From the NCBI GenBank assembly GCA_964437505.1, contig CAYTGU010000008.1, positions 1 to 64,000 of the forward strand: a DNA stretch of 64,000 nt. Direction: 5' to 3'. Each line of letters starts with the position of its first letter. Positions within the stretch are counted from its first letter, which is position 1. Positions 52,171-61,420 of the stretch are shown here, piece after piece. The notes under the pieces are model-generated. The model was not told where the DNA came from and searched no databases. It saw only the letters and a program-made list of their open reading frames with translations. The translations under genes were made by a program, and so were the position numbers. Source of the stretch: JAHJDO01 sp964437505. GTDB taxonomy: Bacteria > JAHJDO01.

Positions 52171-53895
52171 ATGGTAGCATCTAAAAAATCAGAAACAAGT
52201 AAGATTTTCATCATAGTATTATCTTTCTTAATACTTATTTCTGCATATGTATATACGAGAGGGATAAGATTTGGACTTCCCTCTCAAGCCCTGAATAATC
52301 TATATTTTGCAAACAAAGATAGCATTCAAACCACGATGGCAAAGATTAAGAGTTATCCTCCAGAAGCTACATGGAAAGGGATGAGAGTGCATTTAGCTTA
52401 TCATCCTGAAGAAGCAGGGGAAAAAGCGCCTAGAAATCTGTACAATTCCATAAGAAGTTACCATCCGGATGAGTATTATCTGATAAAAAGCTTATCTACC
52501 ATGAATCCAAAAGAATTGGATTTTAATCCTAATCAGGTTACAATTGGCGGAGTGTATCTATACATGATAGGACTTTTGCTTTTTTTGCTTTCCAAGTTTA
52601 ATTTAATTGCTGTTACTTCTGATCTGGCTTTCTATTTTCTTCACCCTGAGGAGATTGCTAAATTTTACATGGTTGGAAGATTCGTAACAGCGTTATATGG
52701 AATCGGCCTTATTGTTTTAAGTTACCTTATATCTAAAAAGGTTCTTAAAAATAACATTGGTCCATTTATAAGCAGTCTCTTAATTTTATTCACGCCTCTA
52801 ATGTTATTAAATGCCCATTATATGTATGTTGACGTTCCCGGTTTATTCTGGATAATGGCGTGTCTGTTTGTTACAGCCAAATTCATTGAAACATTTTCCT
52901 TTAAAAAAGTTTTCTTGGCAGGTCTGTTTTCCGGTCTTGCCTGTGGAACAAAGGTAACCTTTGGCGCATCCCTGATAATACCTGTAATCGGAATTCTTCT
53001 TAGTCATAAGGATTTAAAACAGCTGTTTAAAGGACTTACCTTAACCGTTGCAGCGTTCTTGCTCTTCTTTTTTGTAACAAATCCATATTTCCTCATAACT
53101 TTCCCCAAACCTTTGATAATCCTGAGTGAGCATACAGGATTATCTTTTAGTTGGAGGTTCTATATTTCCAGCTTGAAATATGGACTAGGTATTCCTCTTT
53201 TTATTTTTGCTTTAATTGGCATTCTAATTAAAATACTGTCTTTAAAAAAGAATAAACTCTTTGAGAAAAGAGTGGTTTTACTTCTTTTATCATGGATACT
53301 TTTTTTCTTTGTTTTTATTTCTTCCTTTTCCATAGCATTTTCAAGATATATTCTTCCCATTGTTCCTCCGCTTATTATTCTTGGATGTAGCGGATGGTTT
53401 GAACTATTAAATAAGCTGAAATCCGTAAAAAAACACATCGGTTACTCTATAGTCACCTTTGTTCTGTTATTTACATTCTGTTACGGGATGAGCTATGAAA
53501 AACTTTTGGTGAACAAAAACATACGTACTGAGGCAGGAGAATGGATTGCAAAAAACATAAAGCAATCTTCAACTATTGGAATGACAGAAATTCCATGGCA
53601 ATATCAGATGCCACCAATAGATGGAAATAGGTATAAACTGGTTATAGTTGGCAATGATTATTCTGCATTACAGAAGAAAAACCCTGAATATTTTATAACA
53701 TCAAACATACAGTATGGATTCAACCATTTATCCGAGTTCTTTCATAATTTACTTACATCTCAAGACTATGAGATATACAAGGTATTTCATAAGCCTCTTT
53801 CTTTCATGGGAATTACGTTTAAACAGTTTGGCGTTTCAGAGGATCTCTGGTATATAAATCCGATTATAGTAGTATTAAAATACAAGGGATTGTAA
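52171..53895 (+). CDS. Membrane glycosyltransferase, GT39-like
   Basis: A 574-residue integral membrane protein with about eleven hydrophobic segments and a luminal-type C-terminal domain. The early SYHPDEYYLIKSL and later FYMVGRFVTALYGIG fit the GT-C fold of PMT/ArnT enzymes, with Asp-Glu in the first loop as the likely catalytic acid. The gene is on the + strand, divergent from the neighbouring GT39 gene with a 105-bp gap; that gap contains TATACT-like -10 sequences but no clear pair. The sugar donor and acceptor are unknown. Confidence 0.78.
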   Translation: MVASKKSETSKIFIIVLSFLILISAYVYTRGIRFGLPSQALNNLYFANKDSIQTTMAKIKSYPPEATWKGMRVHLAYHPEEAGEKAPRNLYNSIRSYHPDEYYLIKSLSTMNPKELDFNPNQVTIGGVYLYMIGLLLFLLSKFNLIAVTSDLAFYFLHPEEIAKFYMVGRFVTALYGIGLIVLSYLISKKVLKNNIGPFISSLLILFTPLMLLNAHYMYVDVPGLFWIMACLFVTAKFIETFSFKKVFLAGLFSGLACGTKVTFGASLIIPVIGILLSHKDLKQLFKGLTLTVAAFLLFFFVTNPYFLITFPKPLIILSEHTGLSFSWRFYISSLKYGLGIPLFIFALIGILIKILSLKKNKLFEKRVVLLLLSWILFFFVFISSFSIAFSRYILPIVPPLIILGCSGWFELLNKLKSVKKHIGYSIVTFVLLFTFCYGMSYEKLLVNKNIRTEAGEWIAKNIKQSSTIGMTEIPWQYQMPPIDGNRYKLVIVGNDYSALQKKNPEYFITSNIQYGFNHLSEFFHNLLTSQDYEIYKVFHKPLSFMGITFKQFGVSEDLWYINPIIVVLKYKGL

Positions 53896-53950
53896 TCTAG
53901 GAATACCTGTTAATGAAGCGTAAAACAGCACCTAAAACAACGATTACATT

Positions 53951-55534
53951 TTAATTAATAGAGTTATTTAGTCTGTAAATAGATATTTCTTTAATTTCTT
54001 TCTCTAAGGTATAATTATTACTAACAAATTCGTATATTCTATCAAAATGTTCAGTTGGCAAAATCCATCTGTAAGTTTTTAAGAACATTGATGAGTCAAC
54101 AATAAATTTAGGTCTGTTTTTTCTTAAATCCTCCATAAATTTATCAAAAAAACCTGGCACAACAACTTTTTCTATTGAATATACACTGGGAGATGTCCCC
54201 CAAGCAAAAACTAAACTGATAAATCTAGTGGGACATTTCTGATGAGCGAATATATATAGCTCTGGATTTGAATCCAATACTAATAATGAATTCTCTTGAA
54301 ATTTAGGCAGGTTTAGATATCTAACTACCTCTTTTAAAACAGGCTTGTAACTACTTCTCTGCTTTACAGCAAATAGATATCTATTATATATATCTACACC
54401 ATGGACAGTTACAACGGGGCCAATAAATCCATATACCAAAAGAGATATTGCTACTAAACGAACTGTTTTAGCTTTAAATGCATTTATATACTTTGTTAAA
54501 AAAAGTAAAAAACCAACTCCTGCTAATATACAAAATGGTGGTATAACCAAAGCATAATAGTGCGGATATGGGCGACCTGTTATTGAGGCAGCAAGGACAG
54601 AGGTAAATGCCCAGATAACAGCTAAAAGGCAAGCTTTATCACGAATATTTAAGTTATTCTTAAACTTAAGCTTTGCATATATCTGAGTAACGGAAGATAG
54701 TACTGCAAAAATGGCAAATATCCAAAACATCATATTGGGAATTAGAAGCCTTATCCACATTGCCCAAAATGCCCGAATGCGTCCAAGAAAACCAAAAGTT
54801 GTGAAATATATCCTCCCAAGTTTAATACTCCAGAAAATATAATCATTAAGACAGTGATGCAGGGCGAAATAAATAATAGAAACAAGAATAGGCAAAAGCA
54901 TTCCTGCAAATACTATAGTAAAATTCTTAACCAATTTAAGTTTAGATTTATTTTTAAAGACAAATAAAATTATAAAATATATAACTATAGCAAGAAATGT
55001 TGCGCCTCCTGTTTGTTTAAATAGCATAGAAATACCACACATCAATCCAGACATAAAATACAGAGATAGGCATGATTTTTCTTCAGCTCTAAGGAAATAA
55101 AACACTGAACATACCATAGGTAAAAGCATTAGCATTTCAGTGTTTGCTCTATTCATCAAATCTGGATAGAAACTAAAAATTGCATAAAATAAACCTATGT
55201 ATACTCCTATTTTTGAATCCCAAAAACACATGCCTATTCTAAAAAGGAGCAAGAGTATCAAAAGTGAGCATATAAGGCCAGCTATGTTTATAGCTAACAT
55301 ATTATACATGCCGAATAATTTAAAGATCAAAGCATAGAAAATAAAGAGTAATGGCCCGCGCTCTTCACCAACTTCTTTATAAAGAATTTGACCATGTAAA
55401 ATTTTACAGGCACCCAAACTATATATGGATTCATCACGCATAACTGGAGGGTAGATGACATATGATAATCTCAAAATTATAGCTAGTAGAAGAACTAGAA
55501 CAACTTTTTTAAAAACTATGAATTTATCTTGCAT
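53951..55534 (-). CDS. Membrane glycosyltransferase, PMT_2 type
   Basis: A 527-residue protein with about twelve hydrophobic segments and a C-terminal soluble part. The first loop carries PVMRDESIYSLGACKILHG and EVGEERGPLLFIFYALIFK, the PMT_2 pattern with an acidic catalytic residue. The function is sugar transfer from a lipid-linked donor outside the membrane; substrates are unknown. It is convergent with the previous gene (55 bp between the stops). It follows a small ORF of uncertain reality. Confidence 0.85.
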   Translation of the reverse strand: MQDKFIVFKKVVLVLLLAIILRLSYVIYPPVMRDESIYSLGACKILHGQILYKEVGEERGPLLFIFYALIFKLFGMYNMLAINIAGLICSLLILLLLFRIGMCFWDSKIGVYIGLFYAIFSFYPDLMNRANTEMLMLLPMVCSVFYFLRAEEKSCLSLYFMSGLMCGISMLFKQTGGATFLAIVIYFIILFVFKNKSKLKLVKNFTIVFAGMLLPILVSIIYFALHHCLNDYIFWSIKLGRIYFTTFGFLGRIRAFWAMWIRLLIPNMMFWIFAIFAVLSSVTQIYAKLKFKNNLNIRDKACLLAVIWAFTSVLAASITGRPYPHYYALVIPPFCILAGVGFLLFLTKYINAFKAKTVRLVAISLLVYGFIGPVVTVHGVDIYNRYLFAVKQRSSYKPVLKEVVRYLNLPKFQENSLLVLDSNPELYIFAHQKCPTRFISLVFAWGTSPSVYSIEKVVVPGFFDKFMEDLRKNRPKFIVDSSMFLKTYRWILPTEHFDRIYEFVSNNYTLEKEIKEISIYRLNNSIN

Positions 55535-55551
55535 ATTTTTGTGTGCTTAAA

Positions 55552-55761
55552 TTAGGCTGCCTTCGACAGCAATTTTTTCTTTAATAAAGTGATTTCTAAG
55601 TGTAATCTTAACGTATTATGGAATATGCAAGCTGAAAAATCAAGTTCAGAGATATTTTTTTTGACAATAAAAGTTTTCGTTAAACATGGTAATTTAATCA
55701 GATACAGTATCGCAAAAACAAGCAACAAACCTTTTGTTAAGTTGTATCTTGTAGAACTCAT
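55552..55761 (-). CDS. Small one-helix membrane ORF (doubtful)
   Basis: A 69-residue frame with one hydrophobic helix (GLLLVFAILYLIKLPCL) and a basic C terminus. Its ATG overlaps the stop of the methyltransferase gene by 4 nt (ATGA), which argues for a real, coupled gene. It matches no family I know and has an odd composition, so it may be the truncated start of a decayed membrane gene in this glycan locus. Confidence 0.4.
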   Translation of the reverse strand: MSSTRYNLTKGLLLVFAILYLIKLPCLTKTFIVKKNISELDFSACIFHNTLRLHLEITLLKKKLLSKAA

Positions 55762-56486
55762 TTTTTAGCCACACATATTAAAGAAAGACCAAAAGGGAGT
55801 TTCGTCTTCTTTATTAATTGAGTTTCAATGCCATAGACTTCAATAAAAATTTGATTTAAAAGAATCGGCACGGAACCAGTATCTGAAATTGTCACAGATT
55901 TAGTAACGAATTTTTTAAATTTGCGGTAAGCAAAAACAAACGGAAAGAGAAAAAAATTGCTATAATTAATTTTTGATATTTTAAGTCCCGTAGAAGTAAC
56001 TTTTTTCTCTAATTCTACAAAAGTATATCTTCTCTTATGACCCAAGGATATATCGTGAGAACTGCATAGATTAGGAAAAGCGGGAATAGTAATTATTGCC
56101 AAACCATCTTTCTTCAAGACCCTTCTGATTTCTCTTAAAGCCAATCGATCGTCTTCTATATGTTCAAGTATATCTAAAGCAGTAACTAAAGAAAAAGTTT
56201 CATCAGGAAACGGTAAAGAAGTAGCTGAACCAAGAAATAGAGAATTGAGACCGCGCTCTTTGCAAAAGGAAAGTGCATCCTTAGAAATATCTAATCCACT
56301 TGCTAAACCATATTCGTTCAACATTTTTAAAACAATTCCTGTGCCACATCCAATATCTAATATTCTATTATCTTTCTTATTAGAAATGAATTTTTTAAGT
56401 AAGGCAGAAACTATTTTTCGTTTTCCCACATACCACCAGTGCTTCTCTTCTATTTCAAACATCTTCTGATATTCAAGAAAATTCAT
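55758..56486 (-). CDS. Class I SAM-dependent methyltransferase
   Basis: A 242-residue Rossmann-fold methyltransferase. Motif I is RILDIGCGTGIVLKMLNEYG near residues 40-59, followed by GLDISKDALSFCKERG, the acidic ALDILEHIEDD near 107, and LKKDGLAIITIPAFP. The start EYQKMFEIEEKHWWYVGKR is typical of methyltransferases in polysaccharide and lipid-sugar loci. The acceptor is unknown. The GT2 gene lies 15 nt upstream. Confidence 0.92.
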   Translation of the reverse strand: MNFLEYQKMFEIEEKHWWYVGKRKIVSALLKKFISNKKDNRILDIGCGTGIVLKMLNEYGLASGLDISKDALSFCKERGLNSLFLGSATSLPFPDETFSLVTALDILEHIEDDRLALREIRRVLKKDGLAIITIPAFPNLCSSHDISLGHKRRYTFVELEKKVTSTGLKISKINYSNFFLFPFVFAYRKFKKFVTKSVTISDTGSVPILLNQIFIEVYGIETQLIKKTKLPFGLSLICVAKK

Positions 56487-56501
56487 TTTTTAAATTTACT
56501 T

Positions 56502-57209
56502 TTAATGTCTGAGGAAAATTTTTATTAGAGTTATTAACATTCTTAATGAATCAGATAATAGGTGCACTTTACTCTGAGGGGAATTGATCCAATGAACAGG
56601 AATTTCTTTGACTGAATAACCAAAGCTCTTGGATAAATAAATGATTTCTACGTCAAAAGCAAGATTAGAAACTCTTTGCAAATGGAATAAATGCTGCGCA
56701 ATCTTCCTTCTAAATAATTTAAAACCACATTGAGTATCAAAAATTTCGGGCACAACTAATAGTCTAACAAATATATTAAATATTTTCCCCATTTTTTCCC
56801 TGTACCAAAGTTGAGGAATTAAGATTTTAGATTCCGGTAGACCCCTGGAGCCTATAGCTATATCATAATCTCTCTCCTTTACCCAGAAGAGCAATTTATC
56901 TAATTCTTCAATTGGCGTAGAAAGGTCACTATCGGTGAAGAGAATATAGCGACCTTTTGCCGAAAGAACCCCTTCTTTGACGGCTGCCCCCTTTCCCCTA
57001 TTTTTTAGAAAATGAATTAAAGATATGCGATTATCTTTTTCTTTTATCTTCTTAATAATCTTTGATGTCCTATCTTTACTTCCATCGTCAACTACAATAA
57101 TTTCATAACGATAGTCTTCCTTCTCTAGATAATCTTTTATCTTCTTAAGAGTAGAAATTATTCTTTTCTCTTCATTATAGGCAGGAATAACGATAGAGAT
57201 TTCAATCAT
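56502..57209 (-). CDS. GT2 family glycosyltransferase (dolichol-phosphate mannosyltransferase-like)
   Basis: A 235-residue GT-A enzyme: ISIVIPAYNEEKRIISTLKK, EIIVVDDGSKDRTSKII, GKGAAVKEGVLSAKGRYILF, FTDSDLSTPIEEL (the DxD region) and CGFKLFRRKIAQHLF. This is the ALG5/DPM1-like subgroup that makes polyprenyl-phosphate sugars, the donor type used by the GT39 enzymes encoded in this locus. Functional coupling with those enzymes is a reasonable inference. A short hydrophobic C terminus is present but no full membrane domain. Confidence 0.93.
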   Translation of the reverse strand: MIEISIVIPAYNEEKRIISTLKKIKDYLEKEDYRYEIIVVDDGSKDRTSKIIKKIKEKDNRISLIHFLKNRGKGAAVKEGVLSAKGRYILFTDSDLSTPIEELDKLLFWVKERDYDIAIGSRGLPESKILIPQLWYREKMGKIFNIFVRLLVVPEIFDTQCGFKLFRRKIAQHLFHLQRVSNLAFDVEIIYLSKSFGYSVKEIPVHWINSPQSKVHLLSDSLRMLITLIKIFLRH

Positions 57210-57380
57210 TTTGTTTTTCGCCGAGAAAATATTTGCAATGCAGATGTAGCATGAACCTTATTCCTTTTCCTTGCCTCCTTAGCATAAATCTCCTTTCATG
57301 TCAAATTCTCCAGTTCTCGGATTTGCATATGTTCTGTCATGGATGCAACTTTCTGCTGCGCCTAAATTAAAAATTAAAAA

Positions 57381-57408
57381 TTGACAAGATTAATAATAAT
57401 GATATATC
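57381..57408 (+). promoter_or_regulatory. Predicted promoter of the radical SAM operon
   Basis: TTGACA (57381-57386), 16 bp, TATATC (57403-57408). The first gene starts 32 nt further on, without an obvious ribosome site, so a short-leader transcript is possible. The rest of the 230-bp divergent gap (57210-57439) shows no other feature. Confidence 0.45.
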
Positions 57409-57439
57409 CTCCTCAGTAAATGGATAAAGCTCAATAAAT

Positions 57440-58582
57440 ATGCACCAACAGATATACACAAGGCAATCAAAAAAACCATTACGAAAAGCACAAAATATTT
57501 TACAAGGTATTTTCCATATAGTAAATGTATGGATAAATCGCTACCTTGAGAGACCACCAAAGTATCTGCCTATTCTGTTCATATTTATTACAGATAGGTG
57601 CAACCTTCAATGTTCGATGTGTGGTGTATGGAAATATGGTATTCAAAATAGAAACGCTAATGAAATGACCACAGAAGAATGGAAAGCAGTTATCCATTCT
57701 GCTGTAAAATTACGAACAAAACTTATTGTCATTACTGGTGGAGAACCGCTTCTTCGGCTTGATCTATTTGATATTATCAAGTATGCACGGGAAAGAGGAA
57801 TAGCAGTTCATTTGTGCAGTAATGGAACAATTCTAAATCCTTATAATGTAGATCAACTGAGGAGATCTGGAGTTAATACAGTCTCAATCTCCGTGGATAA
57901 TTTAGTACCTGAGATACATGAATCACTTCGAGGAGAGGGAACATTCGAGAAAGCTGTACAAGGAATTCGCCTTCTTCGGGAACAAGCTCCGTCTATTAGA
58001 ATTGGTATCAACTATCTCATAACTCGTAAGACTTTCAGAAATATGGTAGATATGATCCCTTTTGCAGAACGCCTTGGAGTTCACCAGATCAAGTTTGCTC
58101 CAATACATACGAACCTGCAACATAATAGGAAACCTTTAGAAGAGTTCAACAACTTGATATTCAGAGAAAGTGATACAGAGGAATTGGAGGTTGAGGTAAA
58201 AAAACTAATGCAGACAATAAAAAATAGCAAGCTTCAAACAACCTCCAGGACTTTCTTTACTGGTATTGCCGCCCTGTATAAACATCCCCGTAAGTTTCGT
58301 TGTTTTGCTGGATATGTTGCCTGTGCAATTAATCCCTATGGTATGGTAAGTCCATGCTTTGACATAGAAGGAACAGTAAGCGTGCAGGATAAGCCCCTTG
58401 AAAAAATCTGGAAAAGCAGTGCGTTTCAGAAAAGCAGACGTCTCGTGCAACACTGCAAATCTCCTTGCTGGGACACATCCTTTACTGAACTCAGCATACG
58501 CCTCACAATACGAGCCTTATTCAGTGAAATAATTCAAACTTGGGATGACTTGAAATTCTATACCTGGAGTAAAAACTATTGA
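57440..58582 (+). CDS. Radical SAM protein with SPASM-like C terminus
   Basis: A 380-residue radical SAM enzyme. The 4Fe-4S cluster motif is FITDRCNLQCSMCGVW near residues 50-65, followed by the glycine-rich LIVITGGEPLLRLDLFDI. The C-terminal part has further cysteines, in FRCFAGYVACAINPYGMVSPC and CKSPCW, typical of SPASM or twitch auxiliary clusters. The reaction cannot be read from the sequence. The stop overlaps the start of the next gene (TTGA), so the three genes from here are translationally coupled. Confidence 0.9.
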   Translation: MHQQIYTRQSKKPLRKAQNILQGIFHIVNVWINRYLERPPKYLPILFIFITDRCNLQCSMCGVWKYGIQNRNANEMTTEEWKAVIHSAVKLRTKLIVITGGEPLLRLDLFDIIKYARERGIAVHLCSNGTILNPYNVDQLRRSGVNTVSISVDNLVPEIHESLRGEGTFEKAVQGIRLLREQAPSIRIGINYLITRKTFRNMVDMIPFAERLGVHQIKFAPIHTNLQHNRKPLEEFNNLIFRESDTEELEVEVKKLMQTIKNSKLQTTSRTFFTGIAALYKHPRKFRCFAGYVACAINPYGMVSPCFDIEGTVSVQDKPLEKIWKSSAFQKSRRLVQHCKSPCWDTSFTELSIRLTIRALFSEIIQTWDDLKFYTWSKNY

Positions 58583-59772
58583 TACCACGACGTAGACCAT
58601 ACATATATTCAGGAGAGTTAGCTGACATTGATCACTGGAAGCACGTAAACATGAAAAACAATGTCAATATAGTTGATATGTGGGAAAAGACAATTGCAAG
58701 TTATGTAAGAATGCCATACACAACAGCTGTTAGCTCAGGACGCTTTGGAATGACACTTATTCTAAAATACCTGAATATTGGATTAAATGATGAAGTTATT
58801 ATTCCTGCATATACATTGAAAGACTTGATACCTCTTATCAAAAATATGGGTGCTCAGGTTGTTCCTGCAGATGTTGATTTAAAAACGTTTAATATTTCTC
58901 CTGAGACTATTATGAGGAGGATAACAGCCAAAACCAAGGCTATTCTTGTATTGCATGCCTTTGGCTCGCCATGCTCAATTAAGAGTATTGTTAGCTTGGC
59001 TGAACAATATGGAATACCAGTAATAGAAGATTGCGCCCACTCTCTTGGCGCTTTGATTCAACACAAACAAACCGGCTCATTTGGTTATGCCTCTTTCTTC
59101 AGTTTTGAGACAACAAAACCAGTAAATACCTTTGGTGGTGGAATGGTAACAACAAAAGATGCTGGACTTAGCAAATTTATACATTCAAAGATAAGCAACA
59201 GTATAATAGATGTCTCCTCTGTTATGAAAAAGATAAAAGCTATAAGAATGGAGCGTTTTCTATTTGCAACTGGGCTTGGATTTCCCTTTCTCTATTTGCT
59301 TGCCACTCCATCATGGAAGCAAAAAATGAATACGCTTTATAGAAAATTTCAGCAGGCTTCACAAGAAAATACAAAATATCTTCCAATTCAGGCATCAATA
59401 GGACTAAAGAAACTGAGCTCCCTGAAGAAGAGAATTGCCTTGCGCAAAGAGAAAGTATCTCTTTTAAAGTCTCTCCTTGATCCATGTATTAGAATTCAAT
59501 CAGTTGAGAAGGGGTATAAAGCAACATGGTATTTCTGTGTTGCTATTCTTCCTTGTAAAGCGTCAATAGTTAGAAAAAAAATGTTACTACATGGTATTGA
59601 TGCTGGCATTGAGGATGAAATCGCAGACAACTGTGCAACAATATTAGGCTATAACGACTGCCCTAATGTAGACAGTATATTTTCTCGAGCTATCGCATTG
59701 CCGATGTATGAAGACATTTCAGAACAGGCAATTCAAAAGGTTGCCCGAGTCCTGAATAAAATAATACGATGA
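58579..59772 (+). CDS. DegT/DnrJ/EryC1/StrS aminotransferase-like protein
   Basis: A 397-residue fold-type I PLP enzyme. EDCAHSLGALI lies near residue 152 and the PLP lysine in FSFETTKPVNTFGGGMV near 180. The start is a TTG at 58579 that overlaps the previous stop by 4 nt. The N-terminal RRRPYIYSGEL and the middle insertion are diverged from the sugar aminotransferases at the left of the window. It is flanked by two radical SAM genes, so the substrate may be an unusual sugar or polyol made by them. The end overlaps the next gene as ATGA. Confidence 0.9.
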   Translation: MIPRRRPYIYSGELADIDHWKHVNMKNNVNIVDMWEKTIASYVRMPYTTAVSSGRFGMTLILKYLNIGLNDEVIIPAYTLKDLIPLIKNMGAQVVPADVDLKTFNISPETIMRRITAKTKAILVLHAFGSPCSIKSIVSLAEQYGIPVIEDCAHSLGALIQHKQTGSFGYASFFSFETTKPVNTFGGGMVTTKDAGLSKFIHSKISNSIIDVSSVMKKIKAIRMERFLFATGLGFPFLYLLATPSWKQKMNTLYRKFQQASQENTKYLPIQASIGLKKLSSLKKRIALRKEKVSLLKSLLDPCIRIQSVEKGYKATWYFCVAILPCKASIVRKKMLLHGIDAGIEDEIADNCATILGYNDCPNVDSIFSRAIALPMYEDISEQAIQKVARVLNKIIR

Positions 59773-61190
59773 AAATACTTTTAATAGATGTTCCGTTTGG
59801 AATTAGGGAAATAGGAGGTAAACGCGCTGCGTTTGCCAGTGTAAGGAATGTTATCCCTGCTCTTGGCCTGGCTTATCTAGCTGCTGTTGCTGAAAAAGAG
59901 GGTCATGATGTGTGCATCTTTGATTACGCAAAGAAATTTGATGATAACTGGGACGCAATCGTAAGGAAAAGCATATCGTTCAAGCCGGACATTATAGGAA
60001 TTACAGCAACTACGCCAGCATTTAAAAATGCGCTAAAGACCGCTACACTATTACGTAAAACTATGCCTAATGCGGTCTTTTTAGCAGGAGGGGCTCATCC
60101 TACTGCAGCTCCTGAACATGCAGCAGCGGCTAGAGTTTTTGACTATCTGATTCTTGGTGAAGGAGAAGTAACTTTTGTAGAACTGTTGCAACATTTTGAA
60201 GGGAAAGGAACCACAAAACCAGAAGATATCCCGGGACTTGCCTTCTGGAGGGATAAAAAGCTGATATTTACACAACCTCGAAAGCCTATTGAAAATCTGG
60301 ACTCCATCCCACTTCCCGCAAGACATCTTCTCCCACCTCTTAAACTCTATCATCCAACCCCTGCTTCATACCGAAAGCTTCCTCTTGCACATATCATTAC
60401 ATCAAGAGGGTGTCCATCAAAGTGCAACTTCTGTGATAGGTCTGTCTTTGGTGAAAAATACAGAAAACGAAGCTCAGATAATGTGTTAGCTGAAGTAGAA
60501 GAGGTTGTGAGCAAATACGGTGCACGCGAAATACGCTTCTTTGATGATTGCTTTACCATTAATAAAAATCGCCTTGAAGAAATCTGCCAAGGACTGAAAA
60601 AAATCCGACCACGGTGTATATGGACATGCCTTACAAAGGTAAATCTCGTAAACCCAGAGATGCTTCAAATGATGCATGATGCTGGATGCTGGCAAGTCTT
60701 ATATGGCTTGGAATCAGGCGATGACCGTGTCTTAAAAACACTCGGCAAAGGAACAACGGTGAAACAAAACAGATTGGCAGTAAAGTGGACCAGAGAAGCA
60801 CACATCCGAGTTCGCGCTGACTTCATTGTAGGCACTCCAAACGAGACAATGGAAACTCTTACTAATACATTAAATTTTGCAAAGAAACTTCCTATTGACT
60901 TTGCTCATTTTAATAAATTCGTACCATTCCCAGGCACTGAATTTTACAGGCAACTTATAAAACAGGGATATTGGTTTGATTTTTCTCGGGATTCATCAAT
61001 TATGGATCATGACGCTTTAGTCTTTGTGCCTTCAGCAATTCCTTCTGCAAAATACCGGGAGTTTCTGGACAGGGCTTATAAAGAATTTTATCTTCGTCCG
61101 AGCTATATTCTACGACGTCTCTTTGCTATGCGAACATTCACAGAATTCTGCGGTAATATTAAAGGATTTTTTTCAATCAGGTCAATATAA
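59769..61190 (+). CDS. B12-binding radical SAM protein
   Basis: A 473-residue protein. The N-terminal half is a cobalamin-binding-type Rossmann domain (LAYLAAVAEKEGHDVCIFD, PDIIGITATTPAFKNAL, VFLAGGAHPTAAPEH, YLILGEGEVTFVELL). Residues 200-400 are a radical SAM barrel with ITSRGCPSKCNFCDRSVFG (CxxxCxxC) and REIRFFDDCFTINKNRLEE. The C-terminal tail is basic. Class B radical SAM methyltransferases and several lipid- or sugar-modifying enzymes share this layout. It is coupled to the aminotransferase gene by an ATGA overlap. Confidence 0.92.
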   Translation: MKILLIDVPFGIREIGGKRAAFASVRNVIPALGLAYLAAVAEKEGHDVCIFDYAKKFDDNWDAIVRKSISFKPDIIGITATTPAFKNALKTATLLRKTMPNAVFLAGGAHPTAAPEHAAAARVFDYLILGEGEVTFVELLQHFEGKGTTKPEDIPGLAFWRDKKLIFTQPRKPIENLDSIPLPARHLLPPLKLYHPTPASYRKLPLAHIITSRGCPSKCNFCDRSVFGEKYRKRSSDNVLAEVEEVVSKYGAREIRFFDDCFTINKNRLEEICQGLKKIRPRCIWTCLTKVNLVNPEMLQMMHDAGCWQVLYGLESGDDRVLKTLGKGTTVKQNRLAVKWTREAHIRVRADFIVGTPNETMETLTNTLNFAKKLPIDFAHFNKFVPFPGTEFYRQLIKQGYWFDFSRDSSIMDHDALVFVPSAIPSAKYREFLDRAYKEFYLRPSYILRRLFAMRTFTEFCGNIKGFFSIRSI

Positions 61191-61234
61191 AAACTAGCTG
61201 GATTTGCCTTTTAAGATAAATAGGACAATCCTTC

Positions 61235-61420
61235 TCCATAAGACTAAAAATAAAGAAAAAAAATAACCCAAAAGAGAGTCATCCTATAACCACACACTTT
61301 AAATCAATTCCTAAATCTATAAACATCCCTCAACGTTCTTGTCAAAACAAGAATTTCTATATTATCTGCTTCATTGTATGTTGGTATTACAATGGCTAAT
61401 TCAGAATTTCTATTTGACAT
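61235..61420 (-). pseudogene. Chimeric remnant: GT2 start fused to GT39-like fragment
   Basis: On the - strand, from the ATG at 61420, the sequence reads like the N terminus of a dolichol-phosphate-type GT2 enzyme (ELAIVIPTYNEADNIEILV) and then stops after 38 codons. The DNA that follows, down to about 61240, clearly resembles a piece of the GT39 gene at 63.08-63.19 kb (for example aggaattgatttaaagt against agggattgatttaaagt). It appears to be a deletion or recombination scar joining two lost glycan genes. Confidence 0.7.
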
